Below, piece after piece: positions 1-6,658 of a stretch of 12,040 bases of DNA (positions are counted from its first letter, which is position 1; each line of letters opens with the position of its first letter). The position numbers were made by a program, and so were the translations under genes. This stretch comes from Treponema sp. (GTDB lineage Bacteria > Spirochaetota > Spirochaetia > Treponematales > Treponemataceae), in assembly GCA_016294035.1 (NCBI GenBank), contig JAEDCT010000040.1:1-12040 (forward strand), read 5' to 3'. The notes under the pieces are model-generated. The model ran no database searches. It had not been told where the DNA came from and saw only the letters and a list, made by a program, of their open reading frames with translations.

Positions 1-366
1 ATTAAGCTTAGCCCCATCCTGCTTGAATCCATCCTGCTCAAAAACAATCAGGCTCTCATCCCCCAAAAGACCAACAACAATAGCAACATGCCCATATTTG
101 TTTACCTCTGTTGCATTCCACACAGCAACATCACCGGCCTTGACAAAATCTCTGTTTACAGGAACAAGAGACAGAAACCTCTGTTCAAGAGGCATCCTCT
201 CATAATTGACCACAAGATCCTTTGCACCATCCACAGCACCAGTATGAGGATTCCCCCACACTTCCTTATTATACAAGCGGAACAAGTCCACGCACTGTGA
301 CCCATACGCACCATCAAAATCAACTTTTTTCCTATTATACGTTAAAATAAATTCTTCTAAATTCAT
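1..366 (-). CDS. CHAP-domain endolysin (C-terminus cut by window edge)
   Basis: The protein is a probable phage lysin that cuts peptidoglycan (amidase or endopeptidase) to release virions. Only the first 122 residues are in the window and there is no stop. The CHAP pattern is clear: Cys25 in GSQCVDLF, His93 in YGHVAIVVG, and an acidic residue (Glu110) in VFEQDG, in the order and spacing of a Cys-His-acid active site. A WG motif (37-38) and AGDVAVW (77-83) are also typical of CHAP amidases. The ATG at 366 has AAGGAG seven bases upstream, just past the stop of the preceding lipoprotein gene, so it belongs to the portal-lysis operon. No signal peptide is visible, so release would need a holin. 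A cell-wall-binding domain may lie beyond the left edge. A structural CHAP hydrolase is a less likely alternative because the spanins are adjacent. Confidence 0.82.
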   Translation of the reverse strand, partial: MNLEEFILTYNRKKVDFDGAYGSQCVDLFRLYNKEVWGNPHTGAVDGAKDLVVNYERMPLEQRFLSLVPVNRDFVKAGDVAVWNATEVNKYGHVAIVVGLLGDESLIVFEQDGFKQDGAKLN

Positions 367-379
367 AATCTATCTCCTT

Positions 380-655
380 CTACTTATTCTCAAGTTCCTC
401 AGATTTCTTCAACATTTCCTTTATCGCTTCAATTTTCGATTTAGTTTTAGCCACATTCTGAAACCAAAACGAATCAACCGTTACAAATTCCCCATCAGAA
501 CTTTCTTTATAGAAATTTAAAACAGGAAAATCCGGAATATCTTCAGCATCAATCACTGAAACATATTCAATCTTAGTTGTTCCGCAAGATGTCTGCAGCA
601 GCAGAATTGCGACTATGAACATCCCCAGAATTAAGACCTTTTTCATTTTCTTCAT
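380..655 (-). CDS. Outer-membrane lipoprotein, probable o-spanin (Rz1-like)
   Basis: A 91-aa lipoprotein. It has a basic start (MKKMKK), a hydrophobic stretch at residues 7-20 and a lipobox-like LLQTSC with the lipidated Cys at 24. Gln at -3 is poor by the E. coli rule but acceptable for spirochaete lipoboxes. The mature part starts CGTTKIEYVSV, carries a short DIPDFPVL proline segment and ends in a charged helix (about 68-91). Its first 83 bases lie inside the 3' end of the preceding membrane-protein gene in another frame, an arrangement typical of Rz/Rz1 spanins. The endolysin gene follows 13 bases after. I infer that it forms the outer half of a spanin that fuses inner and outer membranes in the last step of lysis. 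Its own ribosome site is weak (GAGG about 12 bases upstream), which suggests coupling to the overlapped gene. The next Met (codon 4) is an alternative start. Confidence 0.68.
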   Translation of the reverse strand: MKKMKKVLILGMFIVAILLLQTSCGTTKIEYVSVIDAEDIPDFPVLNFYKESSDGEFVTVDSFWFQNVAKTKSKIEAIKEMLKKSEELENK

Positions 656-932
656 GCTTTTTAAAAACCTCTTTTTTTAATTTTCCAGTTTCAATATAAA
701 AATCCAGATCAGATTTAATCTCTTTGACCTGACTTCTCATGACACGATTCTTCTCACTCAGATTACTGCATCTATTCACTAATATAAGATTAAAAATAAC
801 CAAAATAAAAATGACAACAACAAATATCAAAGTCAAAACCAAAACACACCTCTTTTTTATATCCAATAATAGAATAAAAAAAATCACAACAATAAAAACA
901 CAAACACAGCCTAGAAAAAGACTAATTGCCAC
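573..932 (-). CDS. Inner-membrane protein, probable i-spanin (Rz-like)
   Basis: A 119-aa membrane protein with two adjacent hydrophobic segments (about residues 3-23 and 29-52), separated by the basic loop DIKKRC. A hydrophilic, helix-prone domain follows (about 55-100) with heptad-like leucines and charges, then a disordered tail. The position between portal and endolysin genes, and the overlap with a downstream lipoprotein gene, argue for the inner-membrane partner of a spanin pair. The classic lambda Rz has one TM segment, so two is unusual. The start is GTG at 932, one base after the TAG of the previous gene (TAG-T-GTG), with AAGAAG just upstream. No ATG occurs before codon 65, so GTG is the only sensible start. 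The alternative is an unrelated small membrane protein or an antiholin-like protein. Confidence 0.6.
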   Translation of the reverse strand: MAISLFLGCVCVFIVVIFFILLLDIKKRCVLVLTLIFVVVIFILVIFNLILVNRCSNLSEKNRVMRSQVKEIKSDLDFYIETGKLKKEVFKKHEENEKGLNSGDVHSRNSAAADILRNN

Positions 933-933
933 A

Positions 934-1458
934 CTACTTCTTTTCTATCTTATAAACACCCAGAACTCCGTTAATTATTTCCTTTGTGCATTTTTCACAA
1001 ATTCCTTCAAAGTAATTAAGAAGTTCTTCTTTCTGCAACAACTCCGAATTAACGCGTCCAATCGCCTTCAACATAATCAATCTTGACTGTTGCGTTTTCA
1101 ACTTGATATAGGCATCATCATTGGACACATGATTAACAAGTAACCAACCAAGCCACTCATCAACAACTTTTTCCACGACATAATCTGTATTAACATAGCT
1201 GACATCCTTTACCCCGAATTTCGCAAGGTCACTTATAATCATCAATGTCAAATAAGAACAGTATTGAAGCAAAAACTCTTTCTGCTTCAATAAAGTTGCT
1301 CTGACTTCTCCTTCTGTTCTGCCTATAGTCACATTTTTCCCTTTAAAAGAAAAATATCCGGCTTTACCCAGAAGCATAAAAACAGCAATTCCGATAAAAA
1401 CCAAAAGAAGAATTGTAATGCCATTTGAACTAATTAAAATTTTTGATACACTTTCCAC
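934..1458 (-). CDS. Membrane-anchored phage protein of unknown function
   Basis: I do not recognise this 174-aa protein. One N-terminal transmembrane segment (about residues 13-32) is followed by GKAGYFSFKGKNVTIG and a mostly helical soluble domain with a WLGWLL patch (about 102-107) and two Cys near the end (ICEKC). It starts with GTG at 1458, sharing one base with the portal stop (TAGTG), and GAGG seven bases upstream supports that start. It ends one base before the GTG of the spanin gene, so it is translationally coupled on both sides. Its place directly before the spanins suggests a role in lysis or at the envelope during DNA entry, but a structural role near the portal is equally possible. 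Confidence 0.72.
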   Translation of the reverse strand: MESVSKILISSNGITILLLVFIGIAVFMLLGKAGYFSFKGKNVTIGRTEGEVRATLLKQKEFLLQYCSYLTLMIISDLAKFGVKDVSYVNTDYVVEKVVDEWLGWLLVNHVSNDDAYIKLKTQQSRLIMLKAIGRVNSELLQKEELLNYFEGICEKCTKEIINGVLGVYKIEKK

Positions 1459-3134
1459 TACTCTTCCTCACCTGTTACAGTTTCTGTGACAACCTTATCC
1501 TCTCCGATGTTCCCATTCGGATAAGCCGGATTTCCATTGTTGTCTTCATTTGCCTTTGGAACAATTCCTACCTTTGCCATATATTCTTCCTCACGTTTTC
1601 TTTTCTGCACAACCTGCCTGAAACTAAGACCTGAATGCTTTCTACATTCAATATCATAAGTAGAGAATATAGAATCTACTTTATGCTCAGAAGCCACAGT
1701 TTCATCTTTTGGATCAACAGAAGGTCGACTTAAACCAGTCCAAGCACAATTAAGCCATGCAGATTTTTTAATCCACAAAGAAGAATCATAGAACGCCTGA
1801 AGCAAGCCAGGAAGCTTAAACAAATCGGTCAAAGCACCCTGAATCACAAATTCTTCATAAATCGGCTGACACACAGCACGCGCAAATTTCTTCACACGAT
1901 AATCAAGATAAATTTCAAACTCATTGTTAGCCTGACGGCTAGCTGAATAATTCGACTGGAACTTGAGCATCGCAATTTCAGGAGGGATTTCCAAACTCCA
2001 GCAGATACCACTAAGAATAGCCTGTTCAAAAACAGAATAATTCACGTTAGGACGATTAGTCTGAAAGCTCACAATCTCTTCACCCGGCGCCAAATCGTCA
2101 AAAATAGTACCCGGAGTCATAGTCCTAATATCACGTTTATTTTTATCAGTAGGAATTGCTGTACCGCCAAGAATACCACCAAGCAAAGAACCATTTCCGT
2201 TAAGACGACTAAGCCCGTCAGTAGGACGGCTTCCAACAGGAGCAGTAGGACTTTTCTTCACGAATAAAGGAAGCATGGCATTGATAACCGCTGCACGTTC
2301 TTCAGCATCCCGGTAGCGATCCAATTCCTTAATCATATATAGCATGGAAGCAAGCAACGGCTCACCGCGTACTTCATCAATCAACTTTTCAGATCCATAA
2401 ACCATCCAGGCAATGCGGCGGCCAGACTTTTCACCCTTAACCGGATAACGCTCCCATACCAGATTCCCATCAACCCAAGTCTGCACATGGTAAGCCACAT
2501 GACGGTTGTATTTATCAAGTTCAACACCATCAACAATCCTGTTGCCGGTACGTGGATTAACACCATCAGGCGAAGAAATATAATTTCCGTTAATCCAGTC
2601 CCAGTACGGTAAGCCTGTATTCTGATTGATTCTTGAAACAATAATTCCGTCACCACAAATCAAAGACTCAAGGCGCACCTGCTCCTGAAAATCCCCAAAA
2701 GTTTTTTCCTTTCGCCAGTCAAAAACATCCTTATTTTCACCGTAAAGCTCAAAAAACTGAGTCAGCATCTCAGAAAACTTAACGCCTTTTTCTTCCCGTT
2801 CCTGTTCTTCCATATTCGGCCACAGAACATCAGAAACAATACTGGCACTACCAACAATGCCAGTGTGAATTTCATTACGAAGCAAACGACGTATAAGACC
2901 GCGGGCATAAATATTTTCAACAAAAAGCTGATAACTTCTTTTCCTCAAAGTCCAGTAGTCAACAAACTGATAATCCTTAGTCTCCCCAAAAGAACCGGGA
3001 AACTTCTCACCGTCCCAAATTGCATAAAAAGCATCACGAATCAGATTGTTATAATTTTCCGTTGTTCTTTTATCCACTAAAACATTAGGATTGCTAACGT
3101 TATCATGATTTTTCTTTGACTTAAAACCAAACAT
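1458..3134 (-). CDS. Phage portal protein, lambda gpB family
   Basis: The portal is the dodecameric ring at the capsid vertex through which DNA is packaged and ejected. The lambda-family signature runs through the 558-aa protein: SLICGDGIIVSRI (about 150-165), NGNYISSPDGV and VDGVELDKYNRHVAYHV (about 185-220), a variant of the 'RGEP-LA-ML' helix with LDRYRDAEERAAVINA (about 260-290), LAPGEEIVSFQTNRPN (about 345-360), and NYSASRQANNEFE (about 390-405), which matches lambda NYSSARAA. The length suits the family (lambda gpB 533 aa). I start it at the ATG at 3134 (MFGFKSKK), which has GGAG six bases upstream. An in-frame ATG at 3146 overlaps the gpW-like stop as TAATG but has no clear ribosome site. 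The gpW-like gene precedes it, as in lambda. Confidence 0.93.
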   Translation of the reverse strand: MFGFKSKKNHDNVSNPNVLVDKRTTENYNNLIRDAFYAIWDGEKFPGSFGETKDYQFVDYWTLRKRSYQLFVENIYARGLIRRLLRNEIHTGIVGSASIVSDVLWPNMEEQEREEKGVKFSEMLTQFFELYGENKDVFDWRKEKTFGDFQEQVRLESLICGDGIIVSRINQNTGLPYWDWINGNYISSPDGVNPRTGNRIVDGVELDKYNRHVAYHVQTWVDGNLVWERYPVKGEKSGRRIAWMVYGSEKLIDEVRGEPLLASMLYMIKELDRYRDAEERAAVINAMLPLFVKKSPTAPVGSRPTDGLSRLNGNGSLLGGILGGTAIPTDKNKRDIRTMTPGTIFDDLAPGEEIVSFQTNRPNVNYSVFEQAILSGICWSLEIPPEIAMLKFQSNYSASRQANNEFEIYLDYRVKKFARAVCQPIYEEFVIQGALTDLFKLPGLLQAFYDSSLWIKKSAWLNCAWTGLSRPSVDPKDETVASEHKVDSIFSTYDIECRKHSGLSFRQVVQKRKREEEYMAKVGIVPKANEDNNGNPAYPNGNIGEDKVVTETVTGEEE

Positions 3135-3145
3135 TAAAAACTCCA

Positions 3146-3445
3146 TTAATAAGCCGGAACAATAATTCTCGCACCGCCGTGCAGACCAAGTTTTCTTTCT
3201 AAATCATCAATGCTTTTCAAAAGCTCATTTCTTCTTGCGTAAAGCTGAGAAACATCCGCACGAGTGACAGTCTGGCTATCCTGCCCGGTGTTAAGCGTAT
3301 AAGACTGCACGCCCCCAGAAGAAACCATGTCAGAAGTCAAAGCCTTAATAGCCTTTTCAACTTCCACTAAGAGAATTTTTGCATTTTCCAGTTCATCATT
3401 CCAGAAGTCAGAAACAGAACCAGTAATTTTTTCGCCGATTAACAT
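3146..3445 (-). CDS. gpW-like head-tail joining protein
   Basis: A 99-aa protein with the layout of lambda gpW: a first helix (about 16-40), a short beta-hairpin (about 46-60, VQSYTLNTGQDSQTVT), then a second long helix (about 62-88) with ADVSQLYARRNELLKSIDDLERKLG, and a short C-terminal tail (GGARIIVPAY). gpW closes the filled head and prepares it for the tail. In lambda the order is terminase-W-portal, and here the gene ends where the portal begins. It is longer than lambda gpW (68 aa) because of an N-terminal extension. The ATG at 3445 has AAGGG five bases upstream. It is the first gene of its operon and no terminase precedes it. The match is by architecture and synteny, not by strong sequence identity. 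Confidence 0.66.
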   Translation of the reverse strand: MLIGEKITGSVSDFWNDELENAKILLVEVEKAIKALTSDMVSSGGVQSYTLNTGQDSQTVTRADVSQLYARRNELLKSIDDLERKLGLHGGARIIVPAY

Positions 3446-3491
3446 AGCAACCCTTTATAATTTGATGTTTAATATTATTAAAGGAAAATAA

Positions 3492-3509
3492 AAAATCTGC
3501 TATTTACAA
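3492..3509 (-). promoter_or_regulatory. Repeated 18-mer, copy 1 (candidate late-operon element)
   Basis: On the minus strand this reads TTGTAAATAGCAGATTTT. The identical 18 bases occur at 10744-10761 in the same orientation upstream of the tail-fibre operon. Here it ends 46 bases before the gpW-like start codon. The TGTAAATA part resembles late-phage -10 elements of the T4 TATAAATA kind, but this is only a resemblance. A binding site for a shared activator is equally possible. Confidence 0.55.
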
Positions 3510-3520
3510 AGAAAAAAATT

Positions 3521-3546
3521 GTCATGCTGAACTTGTTTCAGCATCT
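3521..3546 (+). repeat. REP-like hairpin, upstream of 226-aa gene
   Basis: ATGCTGAA (3524-3531) pairs perfectly with TTCAGCAT (3537-3544) around a five-base loop. The flanks give TGTCAT-stem-ATCTTA, the same frame as the hairpin after the gene at 4250-4272. Similar TGTCAT...ATCT palindromes are dispersed repeats in various bacterial genomes. It lies two to four bases before the ribosome site of the 226-aa gene and could fold in its leader RNA. Confidence 0.6.
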
Positions 3547-3558
3547 TAGGAGTAATAT

Positions 3559-4239
3559 ATGACCGTATCATTAGAAACCATTGGAAAAATCTTCAAGGAT
3601 GCAGAAAAAAAATGCATCAAAGCCTGCATCAACACCGTAAACATTCAGGCAGCATCCAGCCGAAAAGAAGGAATTGAAAACACGAAAAAAAACTTCACAA
3701 TCCGAAATCAATTCACAGAAAAAAATATTGTTTTTACACAATGTCCTCAAAATGTAACGAACATAAACCAAATCCAGTCAGAAGTAGGAGCCACAAAAAG
3801 AGCAGATTATCTTGAACGACTGGAAGAAGGCGGAACAAGAAAACCAAAAAAAGGAAAACAACTTGCAATCCCTACAACATTACTAAGAGGCTCAAACGAA
3901 TCCTTAATCCCAAGAGACAAACACATGACCAAGATCCGCAGCCAGACTGTAGGAAAAAAGAAAAAAACAAGATCAAGAAAAAGTAACATTGTTGCAGAAG
4001 CATACATCGCAAACAAACACGGACTATTCTTCCGCCATAACAAGAGCATCTATCAGGTAACAAGTTTCACAAAATCCGGCGACAACATCAAATTTGACAA
4101 AAAGCTGATCTACAACATGAAATTTTCTGAAACCAAAACACCAGCTAAACCATGGCTCAAACCAGCCACAGACCAGCAGGCAAAAGAAGCCCAGCAGATT
4201 TACAACTACCAGCTGGACAAGCTATTCATCGGCGTATAA
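3559..4239 (+). CDS. Probable phage virion protein (tail-completion or neck type)
   Basis: A 226-aa, very basic protein. Residues about 30-110 carry a pattern seen in a family of phage head-tail or minor tail proteins: a helix with many Asn/Arg, a FTIRNQFTEKNI segment, IQSEVGATKRADYLERLEEGG-TRKP, then KGKQLAIPT. A lysine/arginine cluster (GKKKKTRSRKS, about 132-142) precedes GLFFRHNKSIYQVTSF (about 154-169), which looks like the closing beta-strands of the same fold. The family role as a virion assembly protein is known only loosely and my assignment is from memory of the pattern. ATG at 3559 has AGGAG six bases upstream. It runs opposite to all other virion genes here, stands alone, and is bracketed by two related hairpins, which suggests it was inserted or inverted as a unit. 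Confidence 0.55.
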   Translation: MTVSLETIGKIFKDAEKKCIKACINTVNIQAASSRKEGIENTKKNFTIRNQFTEKNIVFTQCPQNVTNINQIQSEVGATKRADYLERLEEGGTRKPKKGKQLAIPTTLLRGSNESLIPRDKHMTKIRSQTVGKKKKTRSRKSNIVAEAYIANKHGLFFRHNKSIYQVTSFTKSGDNIKFDKKLIYNMKFSETKTPAKPWLKPATDQQAKEAQQIYNYQLDKLFIGV

Positions 4240-4249
4240 CCATCATGTC

Positions 4250-4280
4250 ATTGTCGGGCTCGACCCGACAATCTCATTTT
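4250..4280 (+). terminator. Terminator after the 226-aa gene (REP-like hairpin)
   Basis: ATTGTCGGG (4250-4258) pairs with CCCGACAAT (4264-4272) around CTCGA, eleven bases after the TAA, and is followed by CTCATTTTTC. It works as an intrinsic terminator. Its ends (TGTCAT...ATCTCA) also match the hairpin in front of the gene. Confidence 0.7.
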
Positions 4281-4365
4281 TCAAAAAATCCCCTATAATC
4301 ATCAAAATTTACACAAAAAGTAAATTATACCAACTCAATTATAAATAACGATTACAAGCAATTTT

Positions 4366-4415
4366 AATATTATATTTATAATAAATATTGTACAATTTAT
4401 TATAAATATAATATT
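4366..4415. repeat. 50-bp palindrome with perfect 21-bp arms
   Basis: The left arm 4366-4386 is the exact reverse complement of the right arm 4395-4415, across an 8-base centre ATTGTACA. All arm bases are A or T. Such a long perfect inverted repeat upstream of a par/rep operon could be a partition site, an unwinding or extrusion element, or, more speculatively, a resolution site like the telomere palindromes of linear phage-plasmids (N15, PY54). The AT-only composition also allows a biased-composition origin. Confidence 0.75.
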
Positions 4416-4439
4416 TTGTATAATACTTTTTATTATATA

Positions 4440-4468
4440 TTGACTTATATTTTATATTATGCTATAAA
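4440..4468 (+). promoter_or_regulatory. Sigma-70-type promoter for parA operon
   Basis: TTGACT (4440-4445) and TATAAA (4463-4468) are separated by exactly 17 bases and sit about 97 bases before the parA ATG. The surroundings are so AT-rich that other -10-like hexamers exist, but this is the best-spaced pair. Confidence 0.6.
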
Positions 4469-4497
4469 TAATATATCTAATACAGTGGATAATATTT

Positions 4498-4514
4498 CTT
4501 ATACATTGTATAAG
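4498..4514. promoter_or_regulatory. Operator-like palindrome downstream of the parA promoter
   Basis: CTTATACA and TGTATAAG are perfect inverted 8-mers around one T, lying 29 bases after the -10. The size and place suit repression by the operon's own RHH protein. A related TTGTATAAT occurs near 4417-4425. Confidence 0.5.
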
Positions 4515-4565
4515 TTTTATTAAAAACTGTAAAAAACCAACTAACACACAAAAGGAGCGAAAATC

Positions 4566-5336
4566 ATGTATTCATTTTCAATCGCAAACAACAAAGGCGG
4601 AGTAGGTAAAACTACATTATCAGTGTCAATTGCAGCAGAACTTGCAAAGAAGGGCAGGGTTCTTCTGGTAGATTGTGACCCACAGGGAAACACAACAGGC
4701 TCACTTCTCAAGTCTTACAATCACGAATTTGCAGACGTACTTTTCGGCAAATGCACGGCAGAAGAAGCCATCATGGAAACAGAATTCCAAAACCTCTACG
4801 TACTTCCGACCGTTTCCCTCGACACCTCTAATCCAAACAGCCTGAATCAGTTGCGCCTCTACAAAACAACCCTTGCCGCAAACAATCCAAACGCAATCCG
4901 CAAAATGGTAAAATCCATTGCAGACAAGTTCGATTATTGTGTATTCGACACTTGCCCGGCCTTTGATCCATTCGAGGAAAACATCATGGCCGCCTGTGAC
5001 GAAGTTATCACAGTAATGCTCATGGACGTTTTCTCAGTAGACGGATTGACAATCTTCAAAGAAAACCTCCGCGACTTCAAAGAACGCAAAGAAATGGAAA
5101 ATCCAAAGTTTTCAAAAATCATCCTCAACAGCTGCAATAAATCAATAACATTACACAAAAAGATTCTGGAAGAAATGGACGCCCAGGAACAGTTTGACTG
5201 CTTTGTAGTGCCACAGGACCAGGCATTCAAGCGCGCCCAGTCAATACAAAAACCAATCCAGTATCTGACAAAAGAAGAAGGAGAGGGTAAGCAGGAAACA
5301 TTGGATGCCCTCTCAGTAATCGCAAACAATCTTTAA
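4566..5336 (+). CDS. parA: ParA-type partition ATPase
   Basis: A 256-aa MinD/ParA-family ATPase that would move plasmid copies apart over the nucleoid. The deviant Walker A motif KGGVGKTT is at residues 10-17 with the signature Lys10. VDCDPQGNTTGS follows at 35-46, and the Walker B-like strand YCVFDTCPAFD is at 124-134. The lack of an N-terminal helix-turn-helix and the short length put it in the type Ib group (small ParA with a ribbon-helix-helix partner). ATG at 4566 has AAGGAG eight bases upstream. It is the first gene of a three-gene operon; the next start is 10 bases after its stop. A ParA beside repA points to stable extrachromosomal maintenance. ATPases of this family also position other cargo, but the RHH-rep context makes plasmid partition by far the best reading. 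Confidence 0.92.
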   Translation: MYSFSIANNKGGVGKTTLSVSIAAELAKKGRVLLVDCDPQGNTTGSLLKSYNHEFADVLFGKCTAEEAIMETEFQNLYVLPTVSLDTSNPNSLNQLRLYKTTLAANNPNAIRKMVKSIADKFDYCVFDTCPAFDPFEENIMAACDEVITVMLMDVFSVDGLTIFKENLRDFKERKEMENPKFSKIILNSCNKSITLHKKILEEMDAQEQFDCFVVPQDQAFKRAQSIQKPIQYLTKEEGEGKQETLDALSVIANNL

Positions 5337-5346
5337 GGAGTAAACC

Positions 5347-5706
5347 ATGGCAATCTTAACCGGAAACAACAAAACAGAAAAAAAACTAACAATGACCGCA
5401 AACACAATCAGCCCTGCAATGCACGACCAGCTTCAAAGCATTATCGAAAGCGGCAAAAACAATGAAACCGTATCAAAAAAATCTTCAAAACCAAAAGAAC
5501 CAAAACGCGACAATTCAGATGCACTCATGCTTCGCTTGCCAAAAGGCGAGCGTCAGGCATTCAAAGTTTTTTGTGCAGAAAAAGGCACAGACATGACAAG
5601 CTTTATATATGCTTGTATGGATTTTGTCCGCTTTGGAACAGAAGAGGGGTATCTTCAAGTTTCAAAAGGTGGAGTCAAGCTTTTAAAATCAAAAATAATG
5701 GAGTAG
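5347..5706 (+). CDS. Ribbon-helix-helix protein, probable centromere-binding ParB partner
   Basis: A 119-aa protein with a disordered, basic N-terminal half (about 1-56, KKSSKPKEPKRD) and a C-terminal ribbon-helix-helix-like domain at about 57-92: strand DALMLRLPKGE, helix RQAFKVFCAEKG, turn TDM, helix TSFIYACMDFVRFG. In type Ib partition such a protein binds the centromere, stimulates ParA through its flexible N-terminus and represses the operon. ATG at 5347 has AAGGAG seven bases upstream, and four bases separate its stop from repA. The palindromes before parA (4366-4415, 4498-4514) are candidate sites. The fold call rests on pattern only; a copy-control repressor of the CopG type is the alternative. 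Confidence 0.65.
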   Translation: MAILTGNNKTEKKLTMTANTISPAMHDQLQSIIESGKNNETVSKKSSKPKEPKRDNSDALMLRLPKGERQAFKVFCAEKGTDMTSFIYACMDFVRFGTEEGYLQVSKGGVKLLKSKIME

Positions 5707-5710
5707 GGCA

Positions 5711-6649
5711 ATGTACAAAGAAGAATTATTTGCATTTCTACAGCCAGAAGAAAAGCACCTTCGCGCATACGTTCCAAGTCCCTTCATTGTCGCAGCACTT
5801 CCGGCAAGAGATGTAAAAAATCTGCCATTCCAGCGAAACTACAACGGCATAACCTTAACATTATCCGGATTAAAACACGTCCCTTATGGAAGATACGGAA
5901 GACTTTTGCTTACAATTCTAACAACCCATGCAGTTTTGTCAAAAAACTCAGGTGAAGACACAGTAACAATTGAATACAAGAATCTTTCCAACCTTCTCAA
6001 GGAATTACAGCTCCCAAGAACAAGAGGCAAGGACATCCGAGAGCAACTGGAATATTTCTCTCATTCCGCTTTTATTTTTGAAGAAAAAAAATCAGTCAAA
6101 ACAAAAAAAGGATACTTGCGTGAATTGTTCGATGAAGAAGAGTACAATGAACTAACGGATAACGTCACCGTAAAAAAATATTCGACAGGCATGATTCCGT
6201 TTATCTCTGAATTACAGCTTCTGGATGTTTCTTCAGAAGGAACAAAGAAAACCGCTGCCATAACAATCAAATTATCCAGTGAGTTTTCCAAATACAGCCG
6301 TGAACATTCAGTTCCAATTGATTACACAATCTACAAGGACATAACAAGTCCAATCGGCAAGGATCTGTATTCATGGCTCATGTACAGATGTAACAGTTTG
6401 TGTGACAATCAGGAAATCTTTATTCCGGAAAAATCCTTGGTTGACCAGTTCATGCCGGTGGAAGAGGGTAGTGCAAGAAATCAGGAATGGCGAAATTACG
6501 ATTACATCAAAGGTTTGGTAGAAGAAATCAAAACAAAGTATTGTCCGGAACTGAATGTAGAATTCATTACAGGTGGAATGCAGCTGAAACACAGCAAGAT
6601 TCCAAATCTAAAAAGTGAATATTACGTTCTTGTTACTTCTAATTTATAA
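5711..6649 (+). CDS. repA: Plasmid replication initiator, RepA type
   Basis: A 312-aa protein resembling plasmid RepA initiators (RepA_C-like, winged-helix Rep superfamily). Residues 55-67 read KHVPYGRYGRLLL, followed by a helix with TTHAV (71-75) and the NLSNLLKELQLPRTRGKDIREQLEYF region (about 91-116), the usual order of 'PYG..RLLL', 'T.A' and 'sL..fL..L' motifs. The second half (about 165-310) reads as another winged-helix domain, with PIGKDLYSWLMYR near the middle. Such proteins bind iterons and open the origin. ATG at 5711 has GGAG seven bases upstream, inside the end of the RHH gene. It is the last gene of the operon, followed by a terminator and then by iterons and DnaA boxes, so gene and origin form one replicon module. 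Confidence 0.82.
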   Translation: MYKEELFAFLQPEEKHLRAYVPSPFIVAALPARDVKNLPFQRNYNGITLTLSGLKHVPYGRYGRLLLTILTTHAVLSKNSGEDTVTIEYKNLSNLLKELQLPRTRGKDIREQLEYFSHSAFIFEEKKSVKTKKGYLRELFDEEEYNELTDNVTVKKYSTGMIPFISELQLLDVSSEGTKKTAAITIKLSSEFSKYSREHSVPIDYTIYKDITSPIGKDLYSWLMYRCNSLCDNQEIFIPEKSLVDQFMPVEEGSARNQEWRNYDYIKGLVEEIKTKYCPELNVEFITGGMQLKHSKIPNLKSEYYVLVTSNL

Positions 6650-6658
6650 TTTATATAC

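Larger units (their letters stand above)
3446..3558. promoter_or_regulatory. Divergent promoter region between gpW-like and 226-aa genes
   Basis: This 113-bp AT-rich gap separates two divergently transcribed genes. It holds a palindrome TTTAATA-T-TATTAAA (3468-3482) that could be an operator, an 18-mer (3492-3509) repeated exactly before the tail-fibre operon, and a hairpin repeat (3521-3546). AGGAG at 3548-3552 serves the plus-strand gene. I could not assign a convincing -35/-10 pair in either direction. Confidence 0.55.
4281..4565 (+). promoter_or_regulatory. AT-rich leader of the parA-repA operon
   Basis: This gap of about 285 bases is extremely AT-rich. It contains the 50-bp inverted repeat (4366-4415), the operon promoter (4440-4468), a DnaA-box-like AGTGGATAA (4484-4492, one mismatch), an operator-like palindrome (4498-4514) and AAACTGTAA (4524-4532), which matches the core of the origin iterons. 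No gene is visible in it. The mix suggests autoregulation of the operon and possibly the partition site. Confidence 0.6.

Noticed and set aside
23..300. Two plus-strand reading frames at the left end
   Set aside because: They lie opposite the CHAP endolysin, whose active-site motifs are clear, and lack ribosome sites.
739..1086. Plus-strand 115-codon frame rich in Lys, Thr and Phe
   Set aside because: It is the antisense of the spanin and 174-aa genes, which have coupled starts and coherent membrane segments.
4366..4415. Firm call of a linear-plasmid telomere
   Set aside because: No protelomerase gene is visible, and the arms consist only of A and T; kept only as one possible reading.
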